Origin: Komagataeibacter sucrofermentans DSM 15973
GTDB taxonomy: Bacteria; Pseudomonadota; Alphaproteobacteria; Acetobacterales; Acetobacteraceae
Assembly: GCF_040581405.1 (NCBI RefSeq)
Contig: NZ_CP137157.1
Coordinates: 390,001-454,000, forward strand
Length of the DNA stretch: 64,000 nt
Direction: 5' to 3'
Position 1 is the stretch's first letter. Every line of letters starts with the position of its first letter. Both the position numbers and the translations under genes were made by a program. This document shows positions 8,561 through 16,985 of this stretch, piece by piece. Under the pieces are notes generated by a model that made no database searches, was not told where the DNA came from, and saw only the letters and a list, made by a program, of their open reading frames with translations.

Positions 8561-9485
8561 CGAGGGGGGATTCGGTCTGGTCAAAGCGGGTGTAGTCAAC
8601 GGTGATCCGCCCATCCGGCCCGGCGTTGATGATATCGACGAAGCGGTGATTATACAGCATGCGGTCAAATCCGTAAGCGGAGCGCGCAAAAACGGTCTGG
8701 CCCGATGCCTCGTCGGTGCCGGTCAGGCTGACGATGATTTCCGCCTCCTGCGCCGCAAGATCCTTTTCCGTCAGGCCATCAAGGGGGCTGCTGGTATCGA
8801 TGACATGGGTGGGCGTGCAGGCAAAGCGCAGCACCGGCACATGCGACTGCTGGAGCGCAAGCGGATCGAACTGCCGCACCACCCGGCCTGATGGCGTGTG
8901 AATGAGGCGGGCAAGCGCAAACTCCACATCGACCGACAGGATGGGGCTGCGGCGGCAGTTGGCGATGCGGATATCAAGGTGAAGCTGGCCGCCTTCCGGC
9001 AGGATCAGCGCCTTTTTGCTGAACATGACCCGGGCGCGCGGGCGCGAGAAACGCGCGAAGATGAGGCCCGTGGCCAGAGCGTTGATCATCATGCCACCCA
9101 GCACTTCCACGGTGGCGATCAGGTTGGCGGTGCGGCTGACGGGCACCATGCCGCCATAACCTACGGTGGAGAGGGTTTGCACGCTGAAGAAGAAAAAATC
9201 AGCGAAGCTGTGCGGGTCAGCCCCCTTAACGCCCTGGCTGTCGGCCATGTACAGCAGCGCGAAAAGCAGATTGACCCCCACGTAAACCAGCAGCGAACTG
9301 TAAAAGAACGTGCGCCACGGTGCTGTCAGGGCATGGTGGTAGAAATCGGACCAGATCCGGTCCACCTGCCCCACGCGCACGATCGTATCGTGTCCCTGAT
9401 CCTCGACCTTGTGGAGGGATTGCGGCCTGTCGCCTGCCAAAGGGCTGGGGCGTGGGGGCGTTTGTGGCCCGGCGTCCTGTGCCAT
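8514..9485 (-). CDS. KirBac-type inward-rectifier potassium channel
   Basis: A 323-residue inner-membrane channel. TM1 (about residues 60-82), pore helix and selectivity filter T-V-G-Y-G-G (107-112), then TM2 (about 122-146), followed by a roughly 175-residue cytoplasmic immunoglobulin-like domain beginning R-A-R-V-M-F-S-K-K-A. This order and length match prokaryotic Kir channels (KirBac1.1/3.1). The ATG at 9485 has AGGA upstream; longer in-frame starts only add an unlikely extension. The downstream retropepsin-like gene overlaps its 3' end, so the two are probably translated from one message. Confidence 0.93.
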   Translation of the reverse strand: MAQDAGPQTPPRPSPLAGDRPQSLHKVEDQGHDTIVRVGQVDRIWSDFYHHALTAPWRTFFYSSLLVYVGVNLLFALLYMADSQGVKGADPHSFADFFFFSVQTLSTVGYGGMVPVSRTANLIATVEVLGGMMINALATGLIFARFSRPRARVMFSKKALILPEGGQLHLDIRIANCRRSPILSVDVEFALARLIHTPSGRVVRQFDPLALQQSHVPVLRFACTPTHVIDTSSPLDGLTEKDLAAQEAEIIVSLTGTDEASGQTVFARSAYGFDRMLYNHRFVDIINAGPDGRITVDYTRFDQTESPLDENTGVAEYLADQPD

Positions 9486-9642
9486 GGCGTGTCCTGCCTG
9501 CGGGTGTGTGGTGTGGTGCCGGGACTGATCAGCCTGACAAACTTTGTAATATGGCATACGCCCCGGCGGGGCAACGCCCTGCGTGGTAGAAAGGACGCGC
9601 ACCCTTCGCATATCCATGCGCCCCCGCCCGGCAGGAGACCCC
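9486..9642. other. Divergent intergenic region between potassium channel and exonuclease genes
   Basis: 157 bases between two divergent genes must hold both promoters. I see no clear -35/-10 pair or palindrome. The stretch GGCAGGAG just before 9643 is the exonuclease ribosome binding site. Confidence 0.4.
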
Positions 9643-10542
9643 ATGACAGAGCTGACCCCCGACGAGATGGAACACATGGCGACCACGCTGGAAGGAACGG
9701 GCCGCTACCGCGTGCTGCGCCCGCTCGCCCCGCGCGTGCTGGCGCAATACCCGCCCGAGGCGGGCACGCGGCTGGGCATGTTCCTTGATCTCGAGACTAC
9801 GGGGCTGAGTGCGGCGAAGGATGAGATCATCGAATTTGGCATCGTGCCCTTCGTTTACACGCTGGATGGACGGATTCTGGGCAGCCTTGAACCGTTCAGC
9901 CGCCTGCGCGAGCCCTCGCGCCCCATTCCGCCCCAGATCACCGCGCTGACCGGCATCACCCCGGCCATGGTGGCGGGCCAGTCGGTCACACCTGAGGAGG
10001 TGGCCAGTTTCGTAGCGCCCGCCTCACTCATTATCGCACATAATGCAGATTTTGACCGCAAGTTTGCCGAGCGTTTTACCCCGGCCTTCACCACCAAGCC
10101 CTGGGCGTGTTCCATGAAGGATGTGGACTGGGCGGCGGAAGGTTTTGAGGGGCGCAAGCTGTCCTATCTGGGCATGCAGGCAGGGTTCTGGTTCGATGGG
10201 CATCGCGCGGTGGATGATTGCCTGGCGGGCATTGCAATCCTCGACCGGGTGCTGCCTGTGTCAGGGCAGCCTGCCCTTGCGGCGCTGCTGGAAAACGCCC
10301 GGCAGGTGCGCTGCCGCATCTGGGCGGAAAACGCGCCCTATGAGTTCAAGGACCAGTTGCGCCAGCGCGGCTACCGGTGGAATGACGGCACGGATGGCAA
10401 CCCGCGGGCGTGGTCCATCTCGCTGCCCGAGGCGGAGGTGGAAGCCGAACTGGCCTTTTTGAATGCAGAGGTCTTTGCCCGCCCGGTGGAACTGCCGGTA
10501 ACACGGATCACGCCGTGGGACCGCTTTTCCACCCGTTGCTGA
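9643..10542 (+). CDS. 3'-5' exonuclease of the DnaQ (DEDDh) superfamily
   Basis: A 299-residue protein. ExoI is F-L-D-L-E-T-T-G-L (Asp and Glu), ExoII is I-I-A-H-N-A-D-F-D, and ExoIII is H-R-A-V-D-D with the His five residues before Asp, so it is a DEDDh enzyme with all metal ligands. The C-terminal 90 residues after the nuclease fold (A-x-N-A-P-Y-E-F-K-D-Q-L-R-x-R-G-Y-R-W) are found in a group of stand-alone DnaQ-like proteins of unknown process. GGCAGGAG precedes the ATG at 9643; the in-frame start at 9583 is rejected for lack of a ribosome site. It is convergent with the small lipoprotein gene, with repeat copy A between. Confidence 0.9.
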   Translation: MTELTPDEMEHMATTLEGTGRYRVLRPLAPRVLAQYPPEAGTRLGMFLDLETTGLSAAKDEIIEFGIVPFVYTLDGRILGSLEPFSRLREPSRPIPPQITALTGITPAMVAGQSVTPEEVASFVAPASLIIAHNADFDRKFAERFTPAFTTKPWACSMKDVDWAAEGFEGRKLSYLGMQAGFWFDGHRAVDDCLAGIAILDRVLPVSGQPALAALLENARQVRCRIWAENAPYEFKDQLRQRGYRWNDGTDGNPRAWSISLPEAEVEAELAFLNAEVFARPVELPVTRITPWDRFSTRC

Positions 10543-10558
10543 GGGGCGGGGTATGGGC

Positions 10559-10623
10559 GTTTTGGGCGCTGCCTTTTCCAAAAAGCTTCGAAAGCGCAGC
10601 CCCCAAAAACTTTTATTATTTTA
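10559..10623. repeat. Dispersed intergenic hairpin element, copy A
   Basis: Outer arms GTTTTGGG (10559-10566) and CCCCAAAAAC (about 10601-10610) enclose GCTGC/GCAGC (10568-10572, 10596-10600) and an inner CTTTT/AAAAG pair. The right end is CTTTTATTATTTTA. It shares AAAAAGCTTCGAAA and the AAAAACTTTTATTATTTT tail with copies B-D. It fills the gap between two convergent genes, and its last bases supply the TAA stop of the lipoprotein gene. Confidence 0.7.
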
Positions 10624-10866
10624 CGGGCCGGTAAAGAACGCATCGCCCATGTAATCGGGCGGGCCGCCATCCAGCCCTTCGGCCTCGAAGCCATCATTAT
10701 ACGGGCCGGAATAATACCCCATGCCGTAATTATGTTCATTCCAGTCATTATTCGTAATCATCGGGCCATCCGGGCCTGAAAGCTGCGGGCCTTCAGGCCC
10801 CGCGCAGGCTCCCAGCCCGCCCAGCAATGCCGCCAGCAGGCACAGGGTTGTCTTGCGTGCGGGCAT
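10621..10866 (-). CDS. Small lipoprotein of unknown function
   Basis: An 81-residue product. The N-terminus M-P-A-R-K-T-T followed by a hydrophobic run and L-G-A-C gives a clear lipoprotein signal peptide with a lipobox at about residues 20-23. The mature part is acidic and rich in Gly, Pro, Asn and Tyr (N-N-D-W-N-E-H-N-Y-G-M-G-Y-Y) with no domain I recognise. AGGAA lies 9 bases before the ATG at 10866; an ATG at 10884 overlaps the amidohydrolase stop. It follows the amidohydrolase on the same strand and is probably co-transcribed. The stop falls in repeat copy A. Confidence 0.7.
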   Translation of the reverse strand: MPARKTTLCLLAALLGGLGACAGPEGPQLSGPDGPMITNNDWNEHNYGMGYYSGPYNDGFEAEGLDGGPPDYMGDAFFTGP

Positions 10867-10880
10867 AAAGCGGGTTCCTG

Positions 10881-12278
10881 TCATTTCTGGTGCGTGCTCT
10901 GACCGGGCAGCGGGCCGGAGACGGGCTGGCCACGATGCCAGACCTGCCTGATCCGGTCCAGCGCGGCAGGTTCCACCGTGGGGTTGCCCTGCACCACCAG
11001 CAGGTCGGCCCACTGGCCGGGTGCTATGGTGCCCCGGTCGGTCAGATGCATGAGGTGCGCGGCATCGCCCGTGGCCAGCGTAATGGCCTGTAATGGCGTC
11101 AGCCCGGCCATGATGGACAGGCGCACTTCCCGATGTTCCGCAAAGCCGGGAATGCGCACTGGCGTGGCCCCTGAATCCGTGCCGAACCCAACGGGAATAC
11201 CCGCGCGGTAAACCGCCATGAGGTTCTGCATGTTCATGGCCAGCGCCCGATGCGCGGCGGCTGTCAGGGGCGCTGCCAGCGTTCTGGCCCGCCAGGCGGG
11301 ATCGGCAAATTGCTGGCGCAGCGCGGGCGAAAGGCCGAAGGACAGGAAGGGATCGTCAAGCCATTCCGGGTGTTCGGCAAAGATGTAGCTGGCCTCATCA
11401 AGCGAGAGCGTGGCGATATAGCCCGTACCCTGCGCGCGCATGGCGTTGATCAGCGCGGGGTCTATGGGTCTGTCGCGCACGCCGTGGGCCAGAATGTCCA
11501 CGCCTGCCACCACCAGGGCGCGGGCATCGACGAGGTCATGAATATGGGCGGCAACCCGCTTGCCCCTTGCGTGGGCCTGCGCAATGGCGGCGCGGTAGAT
11601 CGCAGGCCGCATCTTGGGCAGGGGGTGCGCGCCGGGCACGCCATTGCGGAAATCATCAACCCACAGCTTGATCAGATCCGTGCCTTCATCGACCATGCGG
11701 TCGACGGCGGCGCGTGTTTCGGCAGGCGTGGTGGGGCGAAAGACCTGATCGGGGCCGATATGGAACATGTTTTCAGGCGGCACGCCATCGGGCGCGCCAA
11801 TGCCCTGATCCACGCCAAACAGGTCGGCACCGGGGTTGAGGCCCGCATGCTGTTCGCGCCGCAGGTCATCAAACAGCGGCGAGCGGTTCAGCCCGAGTGC
11901 GACCACCGTTGTCACGCCGTATCGTTCATATTGCGCGAGTTCGGCGAGGATATTGGCGCGGGTATAGTTTTCCGCTCCGTTATAGGTGCCGCTGACCTGG
12001 CCTACATGGCTGTGGTCCGAAATCAGCCCCGGCAGCACGCTCAGTCCTGACAGGTCGCGCACGCGGGCATGGGCGGCCGGCTTCAGGCCGTGCCCCGTGG
12101 CGGTGATGTGCCCGTTTTCGATCAGGATATCCATATCGGCCTGCGCAGGCTGTCCCGTGCCGTCAATCACGGTGGCATGGCGCAGCAGCACGGGTCCTGC
12201 CGCCTGGGCATGGGTAGTGCCGCACAGGGCGGGCAGGCTGGCCAGAACGGCCATCAGGGCAGGGCGGATTCGGGGCAT
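10881..12278 (-). CDS. Secreted amidohydrolase (imidazolonepropionase-like metal-dependent hydrolase)
   Basis: A 465-residue amidohydrolase-superfamily protein with a signal peptide (R-I-R-P then a hydrophobic core to A-Q-A-A). The composite domain (V-I-D-G-T-G, L-P-G-L-I) leads into the TIM barrel with S-D-H-S-H-V (the HxH metal motif), I-K-L-W-V-D-D, A-A-H-I-H-D, I-L-A-H-G-V and G-F-G-T-D-S-G with the catalytic Asp. The C-terminus returns to the composite domain (T-I-A-P-G-Q-W-A-D-L-L-V-V). The substrate is unknown; related exported enzymes act on peptides or cyclic amides in the periplasm. Confidence 0.88.
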   Translation of the reverse strand: MPRIRPALMAVLASLPALCGTTHAQAAGPVLLRHATVIDGTGQPAQADMDILIENGHITATGHGLKPAAHARVRDLSGLSVLPGLISDHSHVGQVSGTYNGAENYTRANILAELAQYERYGVTTVVALGLNRSPLFDDLRREQHAGLNPGADLFGVDQGIGAPDGVPPENMFHIGPDQVFRPTTPAETRAAVDRMVDEGTDLIKLWVDDFRNGVPGAHPLPKMRPAIYRAAIAQAHARGKRVAAHIHDLVDARALVVAGVDILAHGVRDRPIDPALINAMRAQGTGYIATLSLDEASYIFAEHPEWLDDPFLSFGLSPALRQQFADPAWRARTLAAPLTAAAHRALAMNMQNLMAVYRAGIPVGFGTDSGATPVRIPGFAEHREVRLSIMAGLTPLQAITLATGDAAHLMHLTDRGTIAPGQWADLLVVQGNPTVEPAALDRIRQVWHRGQPVSGPLPGQSTHQK

Positions 12279-12365
12279 GAAGAACCTCCATCAGGCACGG
12301 GCAATGGCGCAGTGTTGACCATCGGGTGCGCCTGCGTCCATTCACGTCCGTGCCGGTCAGGCGGT

Positions 12366-12695
12366 TCAGGCAGGCAGGCGGGTCGCGCCCCCTTCAATCA
12401 GGTCGGCAAAGGCATCCTGCACGTCGCCACTTTCAGGAAAGCAGACAAGAACGTCATCGCTTTCCGTTTTCGCCTCACGCGCGGGTTTGACCACGCTCTC
12501 CCACTGGCGCGAAAGGGATGTGACCGTGCCGATTTCGGGTTCAAGAAACTGCCACGACCCACCTTTGGCTGTTGACCCCATGACAGTGGTGAGCAGAAAC
12601 ACGCCCGCCTGGTCCGGCAGGGGCGAGGGCACGCGATGAAACTGGTAGAGCGTGCCGGATTTTCCAAACAGCGTGAATGAATTCCACGGTTCCAT
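12366..12695 (-). CDS. Small protein of unknown function
   Basis: A 109-residue protein starting at an ATG with a strong ribosome site (GGGAGGTAA). The N-terminal half has F-G-K-S-G-T-L-Y-Q-F and P-D-Q-A-G-V-F-L-L-T, a G-x-S-G-x-x-Y-x-F pattern that I associate with short proteins of unknown role, which may form a small beta-rich domain. The C-terminus is acidic (D-V-Q-D-A-F-A-D-L-I-E-G-G-A). No signal peptide or membrane segment. It lies between the accessory-looking nuclease/methyltransferase pair and the amidohydrolase and may belong to either; no function can be assigned. Confidence 0.55.
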   Translation of the reverse strand: MEPWNSFTLFGKSGTLYQFHRVPSPLPDQAGVFLLTTVMGSTAKGGSWQFLEPEIGTVTSLSRQWESVVKPAREAKTESDDVLVCFPESGDVQDAFADLIEGGATRLPA

Positions 12696-12941
12696 AAGCC
12701 TGTTACCTCCCTCGGTAGCAGGACAGAGTATGCCATACTTCACCATGATGGTGGAAAGGTGATGCAGGGCCTGCCAGCCATGCGGGCGGGGTGTGAAACG
12801 CGATGGAAAACAGAAGTTTCCGGATGCCGCTTGCTGGCCGCAAACAAGCCATCCGCCAACCATCATGCAGGCAATACGAGGCTGTTCATATCTGGAACGG
12901 GAAGAGTTCATGAAAGCAGGCGGACATGAACATGGCTGCCT
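12696..12941. other. 246-base gap without a recognised gene
   Basis: Between the small unknown protein and the methyltransferase. Base composition is visibly more AT-rich than the flanking core genes. I see no terminator, repeat or ORF that looks coding. Confidence 0.4.
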
Positions 12942-13544
12942 TCACTTCAGGTCAAAAACCGCATTCAGCCATGTTACTGATGGCCGATCTCCCGCTTGGT
13001 CTGTCGTGATGGAACATAACCGTAGCCTCAATGGGGTATTCCTGATCGTATTTTGCAGTTTCTCTTCGGTCATATCAAAAAAATAACGACAGTTTTCAAC
13101 CCTTTCACCTGTTCCTGCCTTGAACGAGGCATAACCCGTCCCTGAGGGTTTCAACGCCTGTGCCAGTCTTGTCAGAGCCGTTTCGAGTTCTGTCGGGGGC
13201 AGATGCAGGAGAGCGGCACAGGCCCAGAAACCATCGAACCGGTTGGTCCAGTCCAGTTCCGCAAACGTCATGTGATGCACCGAAACCGGGTATCCCGCTG
13301 TTCTTTTACGTGCCAGCCTGACCATGGCGGCGCTGCCATCCATGGCGGTAACGCGATACCCGGCACGGGCAAAGGCCAGCGCATCGCGCCCCACTCCGCA
13401 ACCGGCGTCCAGAATATGTCCACCGGGGGGAATATCGGGCAGGAAAAGCCCATGGATCGCCTTCATGTCCACGCTGGCGGTACGCGCCTCAAAATGGCTG
13501 GCGTTGCGGTCATACCATGCCAGCGTATCGGGAACCTCAGTCAT
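12942..13544 (-). CDS. Class I SAM-dependent methyltransferase, partner of the HNH protein
   Basis: A 200-residue Rossmann-fold methyltransferase. Motif I is H-I-L-D-A-G-C-G-V-G-R-D-A-L (about residues 43-56), followed by R-V-T-A-M-D-G-S with the acidic residue that binds the ribose. The motif IV region is F-W-A-C-A-A-L-L-H-L-P-P, as in small-molecule or tRNA-type enzymes, not the N/D-P-P-Y/F/W of adenine or cytosine DNA methylases. Its ATG (13544) overlaps the HNH stop (13537) by 8 bases, so translation is coupled. The substrate is unknown. The pairing with a nuclease suggests a two-gene functional module. Confidence 0.8.
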   Translation of the reverse strand: MTEVPDTLAWYDRNASHFEARTASVDMKAIHGLFLPDIPPGGHILDAGCGVGRDALAFARAGYRVTAMDGSAAMVRLARKRTAGYPVSVHHMTFAELDWTNRFDGFWACAALLHLPPTELETALTRLAQALKPSGTGYASFKAGTGERVENCRYFFDMTEEKLQNTIRNTPLRLRLCSITTDQAGDRPSVTWLNAVFDLK

Positions 13545-14541
13545 GATGCTCCTCGGCTGGTTCCCATGTATGGATCAGGGCGTCACGGGCGATCTGCTGC
13601 CGGGAGCGCAGGAAGCTGCGCCGGGCCTCCTCGCTCTGGCCTGTCTGCAGCATGATGGTTTCGCGCAGCGGGTGATGGCTTTCCACCAGCCATGAGTTGC
13701 GGGCGTGCAGCCGCGCGACAAGCCTGTCGGATGGCACGCTGGCAAACTTGCCACCCTCGCCCCGGTTGCAGTCCCGACAGGCCAGGACCAGATTCCAGAT
13801 TCCGTCAGCATCCGGCATGAGGCCACGTTCCCGCAGCATCCACGGAAAGAAATGGTCTACGTCCGCTGCTGCCAGTGGCATGTCGCACCCGCAATAGAAA
13901 CAGTGGCCTTTCTGGTAGCCATTCAGCGATGGGCGGACGCGGCTGAGCGAGACCCGTCGCACTTTCTGTACAAACAGTTCCTGCGTTTCGCTGTCCAGTT
14001 GCACGGCCACATTGGCGCGCGGAAGGTCATACTGCCATGCACCTTCCACCAAGCGCCATCGGGCTTCCGTTTCATCCGCCAGATCATCGGCCCGGAACCG
14101 TTCGCGCAATTTATAGAGTTCATCCGTCAGGCGGATGGCTGGCGGTCCGCCTGCCGTTCGTTCATCCACGAAAAAGCGGTGCGGCACCGGACCCTTGCCG
14201 ACCATGTGGAAGGCATCGATCACGTTGACAAACCCCAGCTTGGTCGTGGCATCGCGCAGTTGCGTTGCGGTGATTTCGTCGCGGTTGAATGCGCGACAGG
14301 TATCCAGAAACCGACTGGATCGCGATGTGCCCTGCCGGTCCACACGGGCCAGGTGCTGGCACAGATGCCGCGAAAACGGTTCCGCCAGATCGCTCAGCAG
14401 GACTCTGGTCGTAGACCGCTCCGCCATTTCCAGCAGGCTTTGCGCGAGCGCGAATTTATAGGACGCGACATTGCGCCCGAACAGCACGACCGCACGCCAT
14501 GATGTATCCGGTTTCGGGCAATCTGAAAGAAAAGGGGTCAT
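13537..14541 (-). CDS. HNH endonuclease-domain protein
   Basis: A 334-residue protein. The C-terminal third carries an HNH/beta-beta-alpha-metal nuclease with a structural zinc site: C-F-Y-C-G, then V-D-H-F-F-P-W, then I-W-N-L-V-L-A-C-R-D-C-N-R-G-E-G-G-K. The N-terminal 200 residues (S-W-R-A-V-V-L-F-G-R-N-V-A-S-Y-K-F-A-L-A) form a conserved domain that I cannot assign. The ATG at 14541 has no clear ribosome site; longer in-frame starts run into poor coding sequence. It is the first gene of a coupled pair with the methyltransferase, next to tRNA-Glu, a place where accessory or defence genes often sit. The target is unknown. Confidence 0.8.
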   Translation of the reverse strand: MTPFLSDCPKPDTSWRAVVLFGRNVASYKFALAQSLLEMAERSTTRVLLSDLAEPFSRHLCQHLARVDRQGTSRSSRFLDTCRAFNRDEITATQLRDATTKLGFVNVIDAFHMVGKGPVPHRFFVDERTAGGPPAIRLTDELYKLRERFRADDLADETEARWRLVEGAWQYDLPRANVAVQLDSETQELFVQKVRRVSLSRVRPSLNGYQKGHCFYCGCDMPLAAADVDHFFPWMLRERGLMPDADGIWNLVLACRDCNRGEGGKFASVPSDRLVARLHARNSWLVESHHPLRETIMLQTGQSEEARRSFLRSRQQIARDALIHTWEPAEEHHD

Positions 14542-14919
14542 GCTGCGCAACCAGACAGGGAAAAAGGCTGGACAGTGCAGGGTTGATGATGGGGCCAGCA
14601 CATTGGGCCAGTTTTGCCCGGCCAGTAACCGCGACGCAAGGTGAGGGCCGTCATCCTGATTGTTCTGATGCGGGCCTGAGTGTGTCAGGTTACGCCATCT
14701 GGCATCATGGCGATGGGCCGCGATGCCACACACCCTTCGGCAGCGGCCTGCCCGTGGCGGGATCAATATTTGTTTTCTGTGATTCGCTTATGCGAGGCCC
14801 TGATATCACCGCGTGTTTCCTGCCTGACGGAAACCCGTCTGGTTCAGGATCCAATAAACTGGAAATCAGGAAATTACCTGTAATCAGCCAAGACCCGCAG
14901 TAAACTGCGGTAAAGTAGC
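14542..14919. other. 378-base gap between HNH gene and tRNA-Glu
   Basis: No gene with convincing codon use is visible. The part near the tRNA is more AT-rich than the core genome. A six-base-stem hairpin lies at 14895-14910. No integrase remnant or second copy of the tRNA 3' end was found by eye. Confidence 0.4.
14895..14910 (-). terminator. Short hairpin after tRNA-Glu
   Basis: CCGCAG (14895-14900), loop TAAA, CTGCGG (14905-14910), a perfect six-base stem beginning 10 bases beyond the tRNA 3' end. There is no T-run, so it is a processing or weak termination hairpin. Confidence 0.4.
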
Positions 14920-14995
14920 TGGCGTCCCGTACGGGATTCGAACCCGTGTTGCCGCCGTGAAAGGGCGGTGTCCTAGGCCTCTAGACGAACGGGAC
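14920..14995 (-). tRNA. tRNA-Glu (anticodon TTC)
   Basis: 76 bases including an encoded CCA. Acceptor stem GTCCCGT/ACGGGAC with discriminator G, anticodon stem CCGCC/GGCGG around loop CTTTCAC (anticodon TTC), and T-loop GGTTCGAATCC. All arms pair. The accessory-looking HNH/methyltransferase patch lies on its 3' side. Confidence 0.97.
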
Positions 14996-15065
14996 TAAAG
15001 GCGTGAGGGGTAACTATCCCGCCACGGGGGGCGGGTCAACCCCCCTTATGCAAAAAAGACTGAAA

Positions 15066-16913
15066 TTATTGAGCGATCGCCACGTCGCGGATGAAGAATG
15101 TGGCCGATGTCCGCCCGTTCCAGCTCTCGGCCCGCAGCCAGCCTGCAAGGTGCAGCGGGGGCGCATCGCGGTCTTCCAGCACCGGGGCGATGGGGCTTTC
15201 ATTGGCGCGGAACACCAGCGCCTTGAGCCGTGGGCCCCGGCCTTCGCCCTGGAGTGTGAGGCGCAGGGTATTGCCCTCGCGCCCGATCCGCTCGGCATAG
15301 GCCACGCGCACGCGGGGCAGGGCGATGAGCGGTTCGTCATTGCCCGGGCCAAAGGGGGCGAGGCGATCCATGTCGGTTGCCAGCGCCACGTCGGCGGCGG
15401 CCACGTTCACCACGGCATCAATGGTCAGGTCCACCGCATCGGGCAGATCGGCGGCGGAGGCGAGGTAGCGGTCAAGAAAGTCGTGCAGTGCCGGAACCCC
15501 TTCGGCGGGCAGCCCAAAGCCCGCTGCCATGGCATGGCCGCCGCCCGATGTCAGCAGCCCTGCCTGGCGTGCTGCAATGATGGCGCCGCCCAGATCCTGC
15601 CCCGGCACGGAGCGGGCCGAGCCCTTGACGCTGCCATCATCAAGTTCCGCGCCAACCAGCACGGGGCGATTGAATTTTTCCTTTATCCGCCCGGCCACGA
15701 TGCCCACCACGCCGGGGTGCCAGTCGCGCCCGCTCAGCACCAGCACGGCATGCCCCTGTTCGCGCTGGGCGGCGGCGAGTTCCATGGCGCGGTCCAGAAT
15801 GCCGGCTTCCACGCTCTGGCGGTTATGGTTGACGGAATTGAGCTTGTCGGCCAGCGCCTGTGCCTCGGCGGCATCATGTGACAGCAGCAGCCGCAGCCCC
15901 AGCCCGGAATCGGCAATGCGCCCCCCGGCATTGATGCGCGGCCCAAGCGCAAACCCGCAGGTAAAGGCGGAGAGCGGGTCACGCGCGCCCGCGGCCTCAA
16001 GCAGGGCTGCAAGCCCCGTGCGCCCGCGCCGCGCCATGATGTTCAGCCCATGAATCACGAAGGCGCGGTTCAGCCCGGTCAGCGGCATCACGTCGCACAC
16101 GGTGGCCAGGGCCACCAGGTCGAGGCTGTTCTTGAGTTGCGGGTCGGGATGGGTGTCAAACCACCCTTCGCTGCGCAGCAGGCGCGTGGTGGCTCCGGCT
16201 GCCAGAAAGGCCACCGCTGCCGCGCAGATGCTGCGCAGGCCGGAGGGGCAGTCGGGCCGGTTGGGGTTGACCGTGGCCAGCACGCGGGGCAACGCGCCCT
16301 GCACCTGATGGTGATCGAGCACGATCACATCGCAACTCTGGCTGACATGCTCCAGCACATCGACCGCCGCCGTGCCGCAGTCGAGGCAGACGATGAGGCT
16401 GGCACCCTGCGCCTGCAGGGCTTCAATGGCGGGAATGTTGGGGCCGTAGCCCTCCGTCATGCGGTCGGGGATGTGGGTGAGCACCGTGCAGCCCTGCGTG
16501 CGCAGGAAGGCGGTCAGGAGTGCAGTGGAACAGGCGCCATCCACGTCATAATCGCCAAACAGCCCGATGGTCTCGCCATTGCGGATGGCGCGCGCCATGC
16601 GCTCGGCGGTCACGTCCATGTCCACCAGCGTCGAGGGATCGGGCAGCATCTGGCCCATGACGGGCCTGATGTAGCTTTCCACCTGGTCGGGGCTGATATG
16701 ACGCAGCGCGAGCATGCGGCCCACGATCTCGGGCAGGCCGGTCTGCTGGGCAATGGCCATGCCCATGCGGTCGGCATGGCTGGCCTGGCTGCCCGCCCGC
16801 CATGTCCATCGCCGCCCTGTCACGCTGTGGGTCACCCCCAGCACGGCGGGCACGGCTCCGTCCTGTGCCAGTTGTGCGGCAGGGGCGGGCGATGTCAGGT
16901 CGGTAACAGGCAC
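15066..16913 (-). CDS. recJ: Single-stranded-DNA-specific exonuclease RecJ
   Basis: A 615-residue 5'-3' ssDNA exonuclease of recombination and mismatch repair. The DHH phosphoesterase motifs are present: G-D-Y-D-V-D-G (about 120-126), C-L-D-C-G (177-180), D-H-H-Q (200-203), then the DHHA1 domain with G-G-G-H-A-M-A-A-G-F-G. A C-terminal OB-fold follows. Length fits the family. The start is GTG at 16913 with AAGGAC upstream. It lies 72 bases downstream of hom on the same strand and is likely co-transcribed with alaC and hom. Confidence 0.95.
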   Translation of the reverse strand: MPVTDLTSPAPAAQLAQDGAVPAVLGVTHSVTGRRWTWRAGSQASHADRMGMAIAQQTGLPEIVGRMLALRHISPDQVESYIRPVMGQMLPDPSTLVDMDVTAERMARAIRNGETIGLFGDYDVDGACSTALLTAFLRTQGCTVLTHIPDRMTEGYGPNIPAIEALQAQGASLIVCLDCGTAAVDVLEHVSQSCDVIVLDHHQVQGALPRVLATVNPNRPDCPSGLRSICAAAVAFLAAGATTRLLRSEGWFDTHPDPQLKNSLDLVALATVCDVMPLTGLNRAFVIHGLNIMARRGRTGLAALLEAAGARDPLSAFTCGFALGPRINAGGRIADSGLGLRLLLSHDAAEAQALADKLNSVNHNRQSVEAGILDRAMELAAAQREQGHAVLVLSGRDWHPGVVGIVAGRIKEKFNRPVLVGAELDDGSVKGSARSVPGQDLGGAIIAARQAGLLTSGGGHAMAAGFGLPAEGVPALHDFLDRYLASAADLPDAVDLTIDAVVNVAAADVALATDMDRLAPFGPGNDEPLIALPRVRVAYAERIGREGNTLRLTLQGEGRGPRLKALVFRANESPIAPVLEDRDAPPLHLAGWLRAESWNGRTSATFFIRDVAIAQ

Positions 16914-16985
16914 GGGCAGGTCCTTGTGCAGGGGGCCGGGATCAGCGACGGGGCGCGGATGGACGCGCGCCCACCCGCGCCATTT

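Noticed and set aside
12942-14541. HNH/methyltransferase pair as a restriction-modification system
   Set aside because: The methyltransferase lacks the DNA amino-methylase catalytic motif and a target-recognition domain, and the HNH protein has no ATPase or specificity unit. A different role is more likely.
12366-14995. Integrative element with integrase at tRNA-Glu
   Set aside because: No integrase, excisionase or second copy of the tRNA 3' end is visible. Only composition and position suggest transfer.
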